The notes under the pieces were generated by a model. The model was not told the DNA's origin and made no database searches. It saw only the letters and a program-made list of their open reading frames with translations. From contig NZ_CP026304.1 in the NCBI RefSeq assembly GCF_003054555.1, positions 6,572,001 to 6,636,000 on the forward strand: 64,000 nt of DNA, read 5' to 3'. This DNA comes from Streptomyces lunaelactis. GTDB taxonomy: Bacteria > Actinomycetota > Actinomycetes > Streptomycetales > Streptomycetaceae. This document shows, in pieces, positions 8,715 through 17,959 of this stretch; positions within the stretch are counted from its first letter, which is position 1, and each line of letters starts with the position of its first letter. Made by a program: the position numbers and the translations under genes.

Positions 8715-9680
8715 ATGGATCTCGAGGTACGGCATTTGCGAGTGATCTGCTCGATTGCGGAGGCCGGGAGTCTCACCCGCGCCGCTGCATCGCTGGGCAT
8801 GACCCAGCCAGGGCTCAGCGCCCAGCTGCGGCGCATCGAGATCATGCTGGGCGGGGCGATCTTCGACCGTGGACAAGCCGGTGCCGTCCCCACAACGTTC
8901 GGCGAGCTGGTGCTCACGCGAGCACGTGCCATCCTGCCGGGTATCGACGGCATGCTTGCCGACACCGCCCGCGCCGCGCGCTGCCGAACGACACCCGACC
9001 GCGTCCGCCTCGGATCGGTGGGCGCCCCGGTGCTTGCCGATCTCATCGTGGCGGTAAGGGAGTTGACGCCCCGATCGGAGGTGACGGTCCGATGCCAGTA
9101 CTCCCCGTCGCCACTACTCGACGACCTCGCCGCGGGACGCCTGGAGGGCGCGGTCCTCGGTGACAACCCTGGCCAGGAGCTCTCGCCACGCGATGAAGTC
9201 GTACTGCGTCCACTGGCCACCGAGCCCGTCTTCGCCCTGCTCCCGTCCGCCCACCCGCTCGCAGAGCAGGAAGAGGTGAGCCTGAACCAGCTCATCGAGG
9301 AGGACTGGGCCGTGCCCCACCCGGACACCGACCGCACCCGGGAATACTGGGCGTCCGTCTTCGCCCTGGCGGACCGCCAACCGAAGACGCCCTTCGAGGC
9401 GGAGGGCCGGCAGCTGATCGAGCTCGTACGAGCGGGCCTGGCCGTCAGCCTCTGCCAGGCCACGTTCATCGCGGTGCCCGGCGTCGCGGTCCGCCCTCTC
9501 GCCGGGAATCCGATCTGGTACCGCCATGTGCTCGCCTGGCGTCGCGACGGCCCGCTCGCCGCACACGGCGACGAGATCTTCCGCAGGGTCGGCAACGGCT
9601 ATCAGGCCACCTGCGCCGCCACTCCGGCGTACGCACGGTGGCGCGAACGCCATCCGCGCTCGGTGCGGCTGCTGGACTGA
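8715..9680 (+). CDS. LysR-family transcriptional regulator
   Basis: A 321-residue LysR protein. Residues about 3-60 are the N-terminal winged helix (LEVRHLRVICSIAEAGSLTR AAASLGMTQPGLS, read across two blocks), followed by a substrate-binding domain of the PBP2 type. The ATG at 8715 gives the usual MDLEVRHLRVI start; the longer frame from 8643 would begin inside the operator palindrome and is rejected. No clear Shine-Dalgarno sequence precedes this ATG. Regulated genes are not known. Candidates are the LAL gene, the peptide-transporter operon or the metalloproteases, because all are close and the LysR gene itself has the regulon operator. Confidence 0.88.
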   Translation: MDLEVRHLRVICSIAEAGSLTRAAASLGMTQPGLSAQLRRIEIMLGGAIFDRGQAGAVPTTFGELVLTRARAILPGIDGMLADTARAARCRTTPDRVRLGSVGAPVLADLIVAVRELTPRSEVTVRCQYSPSPLLDDLAAGRLEGAVLGDNPGQELSPRDEVVLRPLATEPVFALLPSAHPLAEQEEVSLNQLIEEDWAVPHPDTDRTREYWASVFALADRQPKTPFEAEGRQLIELVRAGLAVSLCQATFIAVPGVAVRPLAGNPIWYRHVLAWRRDGPLAAHGDEIFRRVGNGYQATCAATPAYARWRERHPRSVRLLD

Positions 9681-9730
9681 ACCACTGCCCGGCCGCCGAC
9701 CCCTGGGGCGACGGGGTACGGGCAGTGGCC

Positions 9731-9773
9731 GCGGTGGATGGCGACCGAGGACACTACGGTCGCCATCCACCGC
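9731..9773. terminator. Bidirectional hairpin terminator
   Basis: Perfect 17-bp inverted repeat (arms 9731-9747 and 9757-9773) with a 9-base loop between the convergent LysR and M6 protease genes. It begins seven bases after the protease stop on the minus strand and 50 bases after the LysR stop. There is no obvious T-run, which is common in high-GC actinomycetes. Confidence 0.8.
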
Positions 9774-9779
9774 AGCGGC

Positions 9780-10976
9780 CTACTGCTTGGTGATCGATAT
9801 GTCGTCGTGGAGAGGACTGCTGCTCTTGACGTCGATCCGGACTCCGGTGGTGGGATCGGTGAAGGACTGTCCGGGTCGGAACGCGGCCATGTCCAGCGGC
9901 AGGCAGCCCGACGGCGGTGTGGCCTCGGGGTTGCCGTTGACGACCTGGATCGGACCGTAGCCCGTCTGGGTGGACGAGTCGACCTTGTAGATGAGCACTC
10001 CGGTCGAACACGCCTTGGCATCGCCGCGGATGGCCCTGCGGGACTCGGCGACGTACGCGGTGGTCTCGCCGGTGCGGATCACCGCGATCTTGGTTCCGCC
10101 GGGGCTCTCGACGGCCTTCAGGTGGACGGCGCGGCTGCCGCCCGCGGAAAGGCAGGCGACCTGGTTGTCGTCGATCCAGCCGAACTTCCAGCGATGCCAG
10201 CCGACGTGCGCCGGGGCGGGACCGGCGATATTGCCCATGAGGTCCCAGCCGTGGACGTAGCGGTGGTAGTCGGTGCCGGTGAAGGCATACAGGTCGGGCA
10301 GCCCGAAGATGTGGCTGGTCTCGTGGTTGACGACCTTGTGGCCCCAGCGCCACATGTCCTGGCCGAACGTCACCCCCCACTTGACGCGCTTGCCGTCGGC
10401 GACGATGCCGGCAGTGGCGGGGTCGTACAGGTAGGTCGGGGAGAACTTGATCGCCTTCGCGGCCTTGGTCGGGACGATGTAGACCATGTCGTACTGGGAG
10501 AAGTCGACATCCGGATCAGCGGCCTGGACCGCCTGACGCACGTACAACTCGTGCTCTTCGAAGGTGATCCCGCGGTCGAAGCCGTAGGTGGTGGATTCCT
10601 GCGGCATCCGCAGCCAGCGGTCCACCGGGGTGATGTCGAGCTTGACTCGCCCGTAGGAGTCCTTCTGCATCCAGTCGGCCGCCGGGGCGAGTTCGTCGTA
10701 GTAGCCGGCGGTGGAGTCGGTGGCCTGGGCGTCGGGAAAGTCGACGAACAGCATCAGCGCGTGCTTGGTGCCGATGGGCCGCTGGAACTGGTTGTAGTCG
10801 GTGTCATGACCCTCGTCGGTCCAGCCTGTCCTGCCGGGGAGAGCGCAGTCGGCGGGGGAGGTGGTGGTGGCCGGGTGCTCCGAGACGGCACTCGCCACTG
10901 GGGTGGCCACCGCCAGGGGGATGAGCACGGTCAACGCGACTCCGAGCCGCCGGACCTTGCGGGTGTGTCTGTGCAT
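9780..10976 (-). CDS. Secreted M6-family metalloprotease (copy 1)
   Basis: A 398-residue exported protease. Residues 1-30 are a Sec signal peptide with basic start, hydrophobic core and ASA-type cleavage site. The zinc site HETSHIFGLPD (218-228) fits the HExxHxxGxxD pattern of M6 (immune-inhibitor-A-like) metalloproteases; the segment ALMLFVDFPDAQA at about 73-85 is the usual first strand. Four cysteines (44, and three in the C-terminal third) could form disulphides. It lies 35 bases downstream of the iminopeptidase gene and appears to be the last gene of the peptide-transporter operon. The protein is paralogous to the gene at 17960-19186 over almost its whole length. Likely role: extracellular protein or peptide degradation that feeds the co-encoded importer. 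Confidence 0.87.
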   Translation of the reverse strand: MHRHTRKVRRLGVALTVLIPLAVATPVASAVSEHPATTTSPADCALPGRTGWTDEGHDTDYNQFQRPIGTKHALMLFVDFPDAQATDSTAGYYDELAPAADWMQKDSYGRVKLDITPVDRWLRMPQESTTYGFDRGITFEEHELYVRQAVQAADPDVDFSQYDMVYIVPTKAAKAIKFSPTYLYDPATAGIVADGKRVKWGVTFGQDMWRWGHKVVNHETSHIFGLPDLYAFTGTDYHRYVHGWDLMGNIAGPAPAHVGWHRWKFGWIDDNQVACLSAGGSRAVHLKAVESPGGTKIAVIRTGETTAYVAESRRAIRGDAKACSTGVLIYKVDSSTQTGYGPIQVVNGNPEATPPSGCLPLDMAAFRPGQSFTDPTTGVRIDVKSSSPLHDDISITKQ

Positions 10977-11011
10977 TTCCTCAATTCCCTTCTTGCGGTG
11001 GCTGCCGGACG

Positions 11012-12292
11012 TCAGGTGCGTCCGGCAGCCATGTTCATAAGGCGGGCCAGGACGCGGTCACCGGAGGCGGTGACCCCGTCGTGTTCCCACTCGTTGGTGA
11101 CCCAGGCGCGCACCGCTCCGACCGAGTGCGCGGTCTGCAGCGACAGGTCTGCGTCCACGTACATGTCGTCGTGGTAGATCACCGCGGCCACGGGTACCTG
11201 GTTGGCCGCCAGCCGTGGCAGGTTGTAGAGCTCGGGCCAGTCGGACCGTTCGGCCAGCAGCTCGACCGCCTCCGCGAAGGGGCGCAGGCCCGCGATCTCC
11301 CCGAACATCCAGGGGTAGAACATCTCGCTGGTGAACAGCAGCGGATCGGCTTCCTCGTCGAACTCCGGGAAGGCGGCCATGAGGCGGGCGGCCGCCCAGT
11401 CGGCAGGCTTGCCTCCCTGGCCGTAGATGGATTCCTGCAATACGGCGAAGAGCGGGTTGTCGGCGAAGGCGGTCAGATTCATCACCTGGTACAGGAATGT
11501 CGCCGACAGCTCGCCGTCGGGGCCGAACGCCTCGTCCAGCAGCCAGTGCAGGCGTTCCAAGCCGTCACCCATGCCCAGCATCAGGCCGAGGGTGCGCAGC
11601 CGCCGCACGGTGAGCTGGTCGCCGTCGGGGAGTTGGACGGTCCCGCGGTCCAGGAGATCCGCGATCCGCCGGATCAGTTCACGATCACCGGGACAGCGGT
11701 CGTAGTAGGCGGTCACCTTGTCCCTGACCCGTGGATAGGTCGCGGCGTAGACGTCGTCGGCGGTGACGTCCAGTCCGGGCAGTCCGCCGGTGACGTAGCA
11801 GGCGCGCAGCCCGTCGGGGGCATGCGAGAGGTAGGTGAGGGTGATGAAGCCGCCGTAGCTCTGGCCGAGCGTCTCCCACGGCTCGCCGCCGCACAACTGA
11901 TGCCTGATCAGTTCCGCATCCGCGACGATCGAGTCGGCGCGGAAAAAGGCGAGATGGTCGGCCAGCGCCCGGCCGGAGGAGAACCGCTCGGCCGATCGGG
12001 CAGTCACCGGGGTGCTGCGTCCGGTACCTCGCTGGTCCATCAGCAGCACCCGGTGGGTCTTGAGCGCATGGCTGAGCCAGCCGGCCGTGGCGTTGAGCGG
12101 CCGCGGCGACTTGCCTCCCGGCCCGCCCTGCAGATAGAGCAGCCACGGCAGCTTCTTCCCGGCCAGGGCCGGGTCGGCCAACTCCCGTACGAACACCTCG
12201 ATCGAGGCGCCGGTGGGGTCGGCGTGATTGAGCGGAACCGTGACGACGTGATCGGTCACCGCGAGCCCGGGGAGGCGATAGGTGCGGCTCAT
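11012..12292 (-). CDS. Proline-iminopeptidase-like alpha/beta hydrolase (S33)
   Basis: A 426-residue cytoplasmic hydrolase with no signal peptide. The oxyanion segment YLQGGPGG (about 53-60), DQRGTGRS (86-93) and nucleophile elbow GQSYGG (143-148, Ser145) match prolyl aminopeptidases of family S33, which remove N-terminal proline (some also hydroxyproline) from peptides. The ATG at 12292 overlaps the stop of the upstream ATPase gene as ATGA and has GGAGG six bases before it; the longer frame to 12406 lies inside that ATPase. Its place directly after a peptide importer fits intracellular release of N-terminal Pro/Hyp from collagen peptides. Exact specificity is inference. Confidence 0.85.
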   Translation of the reverse strand: MSRTYRLPGLAVTDHVVTVPLNHADPTGASIEVFVRELADPALAGKKLPWLLYLQGGPGGKSPRPLNATAGWLSHALKTHRVLLMDQRGTGRSTPVTARSAERFSSGRALADHLAFFRADSIVADAELIRHQLCGGEPWETLGQSYGGFITLTYLSHAPDGLRACYVTGGLPGLDVTADDVYAATYPRVRDKVTAYYDRCPGDRELIRRIADLLDRGTVQLPDGDQLTVRRLRTLGLMLGMGDGLERLHWLLDEAFGPDGELSATFLYQVMNLTAFADNPLFAVLQESIYGQGGKPADWAAARLMAAFPEFDEEADPLLFTSEMFYPWMFGEIAGLRPFAEAVELLAERSDWPELYNLPRLAANQVPVAAVIYHDDMYVDADLSLQTAHSVGAVRAWVTNEWEHDGVTASGDRVLARLMNMAAGRT

Positions 12293-13275
12293 GGGGTCCT
12301 CCCTGCCGAGAGCGGCTCGGGGTAGTGGCAGGCGACTTCCTGGCCCGGAGCGATCAACCGCAGGGCGGGCCGCTCGGCGATACAGCGCTCGGCCGCCCTG
12401 GGACACCGGGTGCGGAACGGGCAGCCGCTGGGGGGATTGAGCGGACTGGGCAGGTCGCCCCCGAGCACGATCCGCTCGCGGGACCGCTCGGCGTCCGGGT
12501 CGGGCAGGGGCACCGCCGACAGCAGGGCATGGGTATAGGGGTGCGCGGCCCGATCGAACAACGTGGCCCGGTCGGCCGTTTCCACCACCGTGCCGAGGTA
12601 CATGACGGCGATGCGGGTACTGATCTGGCGGACCGCCCCGAGGTCGTGCGCGATGAACACGTAAGCGAGCCCGTAGTCCTCCTGAAGATCCTTGAGCAGG
12701 TTGAGGATCTGCGCCTGCACCGACACGTCGAGCGCGGAGACCGGCTCGTCGCAGACCACCAGCTTCGGCCGCAGCGCCAGCGCCCGGGCGATACCGATGC
12801 GCTGGGCCTGACCGCCGGAGAACTCGTGCGGATAGCAGTCGGCGTGCTCCGGCCGCAGCTCCACCCGCTTCAGCAGGTGCTCCACCGGCTCGTCCGGCGT
12901 GAGCCCTTGGTAGCGGAACGGAGCAGCCAGGATCTGCCGGACGGATTTCCGGGGGTTCAGCGATGAGAACGGATCCTGGAAAATCATCTGCAGGTCCCGG
13001 CGGACCGGACGTATCGCCGACTCGTCCATCGAGGTCAGGTCCCGGCCGGCCATGCGGATCGTGCCGGACGTGGGCTCGATCAAGCGGGTGATCAACCGGG
13101 CGACCGTCGACTTTCCGCAGCCGGACTCGCCGACCACGCCGAGCGTCTCCCCGGCCTCCACCCGTAGCGATACACCGTCAACTGCCGTGACATGACCGGC
13201 AAGCCGCCGGGTCAGGCCGTGCCGTACCGGGAAGTGCTTGACGAGGTCCTGGACTTCGAGCAGCGGTGCGTTCAC
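12289..13275 (-). CDS. Oligopeptide ABC transporter ATPase, OppF/DppF type
   Basis: 328-residue ATP-binding subunit of a peptide importer. Walker A GESGCGKST, signature FSGGQAQRIGIARAL, Walker B KLVVCDEPVSALD, followed by the Opp-type C-terminal block with CPFRTRCPRAAERC. It starts at GTG 13275, which overlaps the preceding ATPase stop as GTGA, and ends in an ATGA overlap with the iminopeptidase gene. The tight coupling ties the peptidase to peptide import. Confidence 0.93.
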   Translation of the reverse strand: MNAPLLEVQDLVKHFPVRHGLTRRLAGHVTAVDGVSLRVEAGETLGVVGESGCGKSTVARLITRLIEPTSGTIRMAGRDLTSMDESAIRPVRRDLQMIFQDPFSSLNPRKSVRQILAAPFRYQGLTPDEPVEHLLKRVELRPEHADCYPHEFSGGQAQRIGIARALALRPKLVVCDEPVSALDVSVQAQILNLLKDLQEDYGLAYVFIAHDLGAVRQISTRIAVMYLGTVVETADRATLFDRAAHPYTHALLSAVPLPDPDAERSRERIVLGGDLPSPLNPPSGCPFRTRCPRAAERCIAERPALRLIAPGQEVACHYPEPLSAGRTP

Positions 13276-14117
13276 GGCGTCACCTCCGGTGTTCCGACCG
13301 GTGCCGCGACCGGCGTGTGCAAGGTGGGAAGACGGTGCGGCAGCGGCCCGTCGACGCGTGGCACGCAGGCGAGCAGACCCTTGGTGTAGGCGTCCCGCGG
13401 CCGGTAGAACACATCGCGTACCCCGCCTCGCTCAACCGCACGGCCGCCGTACATCACGACAACCTCGTCGGCCAGTCCGGCAACCACCCCCATGTCATGG
13501 GTGATGAGCATGATTGCGGTGCCGGACTGCTCCCGCAGTTCCCGGAGCAGCTCCAGGATCTGGGCCTGTACGGTCACATCGAGCGCGGTGGTCGGCTCGT
13601 CGGCGATGAGCAGGTCGGGCTCCAGGCACAGCGCCATCGCGATCATCACCCGCTGCCGCATGCCGCCGGAGAACTCGTGCGGGTAGGCGCGGGCACGCCG
13701 CTCGGGCTCGGGGATGCCGACCCGGTCCAGCATCCGCACCGCGACGCGGTGGGCCTCGCGGCGCCCGGCCCCGCGGTGCGCCCGGTATGCCTCGGCGATC
13801 TGGAACGCCACCGGATAGTAGGGGTTCAGGCAGGACAGCGGATCCTGAAAGATCATCGCGATCCGGTCCCCGCGCAGCTTGCGCAGCGCACGTCGGCCCA
13901 ATCCCGTCAGATCCTGTCCGTCGAACCGGATTTCACCGGTGACGCGGGCGTCCGGCAACAGACCGAGGACCGCAAGGCTGGTGACGGACTTTCCGCTGCC
14001 CGACTCACCGACCACGCCGAGCACAGCGCCGGCTTCCAGATCCAGGTCCAGTCCGTCCACGGCACGTGTCCCGGAACCGAAGTCCACGGTCAGATCACGT
14101 ACTGTCAGCAACGTCAT
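13272..14117 (-). CDS. Oligopeptide ABC transporter ATPase, OppD/DppD type
   Basis: 281-residue ATP-binding subunit; Walker [10 protein letters not shown], signature [15 protein letters not shown], Walker [14 protein letters not shown]. It is somewhat shorter than OppD proteins (about 320-340), since most of the C-terminal Cys-rich oligopeptide-binding extension is missing; its partner at 12289-13275 retains that extension. It starts at ATG 14117 in an ATGA overlap with the permease stop. Confidence 0.92.
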   Translation of the reverse strand: MTLLTVRDLTVDFGSGTRAVDGLDLDLEAGAVLGVVGESGSGKSVTSLAVLGLLPDARVTGEIRFDGQDLTGLGRRALRKLRGDRIAMIFQDPLSCLNPYYPVAFQIAEAYRAHRGAGRREAHRVAVRMLDRVGIPEPERRARAYPHEFSGGMRQRVMIAMALCLEPDLLIADEPTTALDVTVQAQILELLRELREQSGTAIMLITHDMGVVAGLADEVVVMYGGRAVERGGVRDVFYRPRDAYTKGLLACVPRVDGPLPHRLPTLHTPVAAPVGTPEVTP

Positions 14118-15106
14118 CCCACGGCCCTCACTCTCGGGTCAAGGACCGCGTAGACCAGGTCCACAACGACGTTGGCGAGCACCACGAAGCACGCGGCGAA
14201 CAGGGTCACCCCGAGGATCACCGGCTGGTCAGCGCTGTTGATCGCGTCGGCCGCGAGCTTGCCCACGCCGGGCAGGCCGAACACCGACTCGGTGATGAGT
14301 GCGCCGCCGAGCAGCGCACCGAGGTCCATCCCGAAGATCGTCACGATGGGCATCAGCGCTGGGCGCAGCGCATGCCGACGCATCACCGTGGGCTCGGGCA
14401 GGCCCTTGGCGCGGGCGGTGCGGACGTAGTTCTGACCCAGGCTGTTGAGCATCTCGATGCGGGTGATCCGGGCGTAGACCCCGGCGTAGAGCATCGCCAG
14501 CGTGATCCACGGCATGATCATCGATTGCGCCCAGCCGAGCGGGTCCGCGGTGATCGGGACCGCCTGCGGATAGGGCAGCAGCCCGAGCTTGACGACGAGC
14601 AGGTACTGCAGCACCAGGGCGGTGAAATAGATCGGCAACGAGACGCCACCGAGCGCGGCCGTCATCGCCGCCCGGTCCCACACGCTGCCGCGGCGCAGCG
14701 CGGACAGCACGCCCGCCGTGACGCCGACGGCCAGCCACAGCACTGCCGCGCCCACCGCGATCGAGATGCTGATCGGCAGCCGGTGAACAAGCAGCTGCCA
14801 GACCGGCTCATTCGTCTGGAAACTGAACCCCAGACAGGGGAAGGGACACGTCACGGCCTGTTCACCGGTGCCGTAGCTCCGGCCGGCCACGATGCCAACG
14901 AGGTAGTCGCGGAACTGCACAAGGAGCGAGTGGTCCAGGCCGAGCGTCGCGCGGATCTGCGCGATCCGCTCCGGGCTGCACGCCTTGCCGCAGGCCCCCA
15001 GTGCGGGATCAGCGGGCATCAGGTAGAAGATCGCGAAGGTGGTGCCGCAGATCACCAGCAGGATCGTCGCCGTTGCGGCCAGTCTGCGCAGGACATAGAG
15101 AATCAT
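14114..15106 (-). CDS. Oligopeptide ABC transporter permease, OppB/DppB type
   Basis: 330-residue permease beginning MILYVLRRLAATATILLVIC, the standard OppB/DppB first helix, and containing the EAA-like loop NYVRTARAKGLPEPTVMRRH. The ATG at 15106 overlaps the OppC stop (ATGA). One atypical feature is a short loop at about residues 80-95 with paired cysteines (VTCPFPCLGF), likely extracytoplasmic. Confidence 0.92.
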   Translation of the reverse strand: MILYVLRRLAATATILLVICGTTFAIFYLMPADPALGACGKACSPERIAQIRATLGLDHSLLVQFRDYLVGIVAGRSYGTGEQAVTCPFPCLGFSFQTNEPVWQLLVHRLPISISIAVGAAVLWLAVGVTAGVLSALRRGSVWDRAAMTAALGGVSLPIYFTALVLQYLLVVKLGLLPYPQAVPITADPLGWAQSMIMPWITLAMLYAGVYARITRIEMLNSLGQNYVRTARAKGLPEPTVMRRHALRPALMPIVTIFGMDLGALLGGALITESVFGLPGVGKLAADAINSADQPVILGVTLFAACFVVLANVVVDLVYAVLDPRVRAVG

Positions 15107-16047
15107 CGTCGCCGGCTCCGGGGGTCGAGTGCGTCCTGTATCGCGTCGCCCAGCACGTTGAAGGCGAGCACGGTGATGAACAGGAAGACGCCTGGGATCA
15201 GGAAGTAGACGGGGTCGGCGGCGTACCACGGCACCGCGGAGGCGATCATCTGGCCCCACGAGGGGGTGGGCGGGGCCACCCCGACACCGAGGAAGGACAG
15301 GCCCGCCTCGGTGGCGATGCAGCTGGGGATCGCCATGGTCGCCACGACGAGGATCGGCCCGGTCACGTTGGGCAGCACCTCCCGTACCAGGAGGACGCGC
15401 CGGGAGGCGCCGAGCACCCGGGCGGCCGCGACGAACTCCCCGCGGGCCAGCACCATCGCCTGCCCGCGCACGATCCGCCCGACGTACGGCCAGCCGAAGA
15501 AGCCGAGCACGACGACCAGGAGCAACTGCCGGTCCACGCCGGGCGCCGCGGAGATCAACGCGATCATGAAAATCAGGCTGGGGAACGACATCAGCAGGTC
15601 CATCAGCCGGCCGACGAGGGCGTCGGTCCAGCCGCCGAAGTACCCCGCGGCCAAGCCCAGCGCCGTTCCCAGCACCACCGACAGACCGGTGGCGAGCATG
15701 GCGATCAGCAGCGAGACCCGCGCGCCGTACACGACACGGGCGAGGATGTCCCGGCCGCTGCCCGGCTCGACTCCGAGCCAGTGCGTGGTGCTGATCCCGC
15801 CCGCCGTTCCTCGCGGCAGTCCACCGAGTGCCGGATCCACCGCATCGGAGTGGAACTCGGTCGGCGACGTACCGGCTGCCCAGGTGATCAGCGGGGCCGC
15901 GAGTGCGATCAGGACGAGTGCGACAACCACCGTGAGCGCGGCCGCCGCGGACGGCTGCTTCAACAGCCGCCGCAACAGGGACACTTGGTGCCGTCCGACG
16001 CGGTGTGTCACGTCGGACGGGACCGAGGTGGGGAGCGTCGTGGTCAC
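15103..16047 (-). CDS. Oligopeptide ABC transporter permease, OppC/DppC type
   Basis: 314-residue permease with a Ser/Thr-rich cytosolic N-terminus, a first helix ALTVVVALVLIALAAPLITW, then GVEPGSGRDILARVVYGARVS (split here for length) and an EAA-like loop EFVAAARVLGASRRVLLVRE. The GTG at 16047 is chosen because it overlaps the binding-protein stop as GTGA; the open frame runs on to 17820 antisense-like through the binding-protein gene, which is a composition artefact. Confidence 0.92.
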   Translation of the reverse strand: MTTTLPTSVPSDVTHRVGRHQVSLLRRLLKQPSAAAALTVVVALVLIALAAPLITWAAGTSPTEFHSDAVDPALGGLPRGTAGGISTTHWLGVEPGSGRDILARVVYGARVSLLIAMLATGLSVVLGTALGLAAGYFGGWTDALVGRLMDLLMSFPSLIFMIALISAAPGVDRQLLLVVVLGFFGWPYVGRIVRGQAMVLARGEFVAAARVLGASRRVLLVREVLPNVTGPILVVATMAIPSCIATEAGLSFLGVGVAPPTPSWGQMIASAVPWYAADPVYFLIPGVFLFITVLAFNVLGDAIQDALDPRSRRR

Positions 16048-17732
16048 TTGCGCAGCCCCAGGGAGACCAGATCCAGACGTCCGACGTAGGCGGTGTGCCC
16101 GTACGCCCCGGCGACGTTGGGCCCCACGAGGACGGCCGCCTTGTCCCAGAGGAACGGCACGACCGGCGCGTCCCGCATGATCTGCTTGGCCAGCTCGCCG
16201 TAGGCCGTCGCGGCGGACGCCGGATCGCGCACCTTGGCGATCTCGTCGATCCGCGCGTTGACCTTGCCGGAGTTGTACTGCGAATGGTTGTTGTTGCCCT
16301 CCGCGGTGATCTGTCGGCCGTCGAACACGATCGGCAGGTAGGTGGAGGCGCCGGGCCAGTCGGGCGTCCAGCCGTCGATCACCAGGTCGTGCTCCTGGGC
16401 CGTGTTGCCCACCGTGCTGTAGTACGCCGACGAGCTGATCGCGTTGATCTTCACCGTGATGCCGGCCCGGGCCAGGGATGCCTGGACCGCTTCGGCCTGC
16501 GTCTTGCCGGTGGCGGTTGCCGGAGTGTCGAGGGTGAGAGCCAGGCCCGGGGCGTGACCGGCATGTGCGAGCAGCGCCTTGGCCTTGGCCGGATCCCCCT
16601 TGCCGTCCGGGCTCGGGTACGGGTCCTCGGAAACGGAACCGGGCAGCGACGGCGGCAGCAGAGTGGTGGCCAGCTCCCCTGCGATGGGGCCGCCCCGAGC
16701 GGTGCGCAGCGCGTCCTTGTCCAGCGCGTATGCGATCGCCTGCCGCACCCGGACGTCGTCCAGCGGCTTGTGCTTGGTATTGATGCTGAGGAAGCGCGTG
16801 TTGATCGATTCTCCGCTGACCAGTCGCTGACGCACTGCCGGGTTGGACATCACCGGCCCGATGGAGGCGGCACCGACCGGCTCGAGAGCGACCGCGTTGG
16901 CGTCCTCGCCCCCAGCGGCGATGAGCCGCTGGTCGATCACGGCCGGATCCAGATTGAGATCGATCACGATCTTGTCCGGGAGTCCCTTGCGCACCGAGTC
17001 GGTGTCCGGACTCCAGTGGGTGTTGCGGACGAGTGTGAGCTGCTTCTTGGCTTCGAAGTTCTCGATCTTGTACGGCCCGGAGGAGAAAGGCCTGGAGTCG
17101 TACTTGACGCCGTTGTCCTTGTCTCTCGGTACCGGGGCGAACATCGGCAGCGACACCGCGGAACCGAAGTCGGCCACCGGGCGGTTGAGCTTGAAGACGA
17201 TCGTCTTGTCGTCGGGGGTCTCGATCGAGGCGAGCCCGTGCTTGTCCTTGTAGGGGCCCTTGTACGCCTTGCCGCCCGCCAGCCAGATCCGGCCGTACGG
17301 CGGGCCTTCGGGCAGCTCCGCGGCGAACGTCCGCTCGACCCCGTACTTGATGTCCTGGCTGGTGATGGGCCGGCCGTCCTCGAACTTCACCCCTGCCCTG
17401 AGAGTGAAGGTCCAGCTTCGGGCGCCATCGCCGGGTCGCCCGTTGTCCGTCGCCAGGTCCGGCACGATCTTGCCCCCGGCCCGGCCGGGTGCTGCCGCGA
17501 ACGTCGTCAGCGTCCGGTAGACAAGCCGGCCGACGTCCTGGGACGAGGTGACGTAGTTGCGGGCCGGATCGAGGTGCTCCAGGTCGATGCTGGACAGCAC
17601 ATGAAGTGTGCCGCCCTTGGCCGCAGCCTTGGCCTGCCCACCGTCGCCGCCCTGGCCGGTTCCCCCGCAACCGGCCACGGCGACGAGCCCAAGGGCCGCC
17701 GTCATGACCATCCTGGCTCGTCGTGTTCTCAC
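16044..17732 (-). CDS. Peptide-binding lipoprotein (SBP_bac_5)
   Basis: 562-residue substrate-binding protein of the dipeptide/oligopeptide family. A short signal peptide ends in the lipobox VAGC (cysteine about 22), followed by a Gly-rich linker and the SBP_bac_5 fold with motifs HLDPARNYVTSSQDVGRLVY and FTLRAGVKFEDGRPITSQDI. The GTG start at 17732 has AAAGGGAG seven bases upstream. First gene of a seven-gene operon (binding protein, two permeases, two ATPases, iminopeptidase, M6 protease), all joined by overlaps or short gaps. The operator at 17750-17765 sits immediately before the ribosome site, a position where a bound repressor would block transcription. Confidence 0.93.
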   Translation of the reverse strand: MRTRRARMVMTAALGLVAVAGCGGTGQGGDGGQAKAAAKGGTLHVLSSIDLEHLDPARNYVTSSQDVGRLVYRTLTTFAAAPGRAGGKIVPDLATDNGRPGDGARSWTFTLRAGVKFEDGRPITSQDIKYGVERTFAAELPEGPPYGRIWLAGGKAYKGPYKDKHGLASIETPDDKTIVFKLNRPVADFGSAVSLPMFAPVPRDKDNGVKYDSRPFSSGPYKIENFEAKKQLTLVRNTHWSPDTDSVRKGLPDKIVIDLNLDPAVIDQRLIAAGGEDANAVALEPVGAASIGPVMSNPAVRQRLVSGESINTRFLSINTKHKPLDDVRVRQAIAYALDKDALRTARGGPIAGELATTLLPPSLPGSVSEDPYPSPDGKGDPAKAKALLAHAGHAPGLALTLDTPATATGKTQAEAVQASLARAGITVKINAISSSAYYSTVGNTAQEHDLVIDGWTPDWPGASTYLPIVFDGRQITAEGNNNHSQYNSGKVNARIDEIAKVRDPASAATAYGELAKQIMRDAPVVPFLWDKAAVLVGPNVAGAYGHTAYVGRLDLVSLGLRK

Positions 17733-17749
17733 AACAGACTCCCTTTGCC

Positions 17750-17765
17750 ATGTGACATTTCACAG
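17750..17765. promoter_or_regulatory. Palindromic operator, peptide-transporter operon copy
   Basis: ATGTGACATTTCACAG, matching the livK and LysR copies in 15 of 16 bases. It lies 18 bases upstream of the GTG start of the binding-protein gene, just outside the AAAGGGAG ribosome site. Confidence 0.8.
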
Positions 17766-17814
17766 AGTGGGGACAAGGTTGAATGCGACCAGTCCTTACG
17801 GCTAGCTCCCATAT

Positions 17815-17837
17815 CTCCATAACTTCGCGTTATGGAG
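17815..17837. repeat. Second palindrome class, CATAAC-N5-GTTATG
   Basis: Perfect 9-base arms CTCCATAAC / GTTATGGAG with spacer TTCGC, 83 bases upstream of the binding-protein start. A related palindrome with the same CAT-AC-N5-GTTATG core is at 19412-19434 and a 4-base-spacer version is at 20155-20170. As a separate hairpin at 17891-17930 already serves as terminator for the M6 gene, this element is more likely an activator or repressor site. It could be a site for the LysR or LAL protein, but nothing in the sequence proves that. Confidence 0.5.
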
Positions 17838-17890
17838 CCTGGCCCCGGCGCTGCCGGGTCGACTGCCGAGAGCGCTCGACGGCACGCCGG

Positions 17891-17930
17891 GGGCGGTGTG
17901 GCGGCGCATGCCGCGCCGACCACACCGCCC
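17891..17930 (-). terminator. Hairpin terminator after M6 protease copy 2
   Basis: Perfect 11-bp arms GGGCGGTGTGG / CCACACCGCCC around an 18-base loop that itself can form CGGC-GCAT-GCCG. It lies 30 bases past the stop of the minus-strand protease gene. No T-run. Confidence 0.7.
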
Positions 17931-17959
17931 GTTGACCAGAAGCAACCCGCGCTATGCGG

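Noticed and set aside
17815..17837. Terminator of M6 protease copy 2
   Set aside because: Possible, but a stronger hairpin nearer the stop (17891-17930) fits better, and a related palindrome exists upstream of another promoter.
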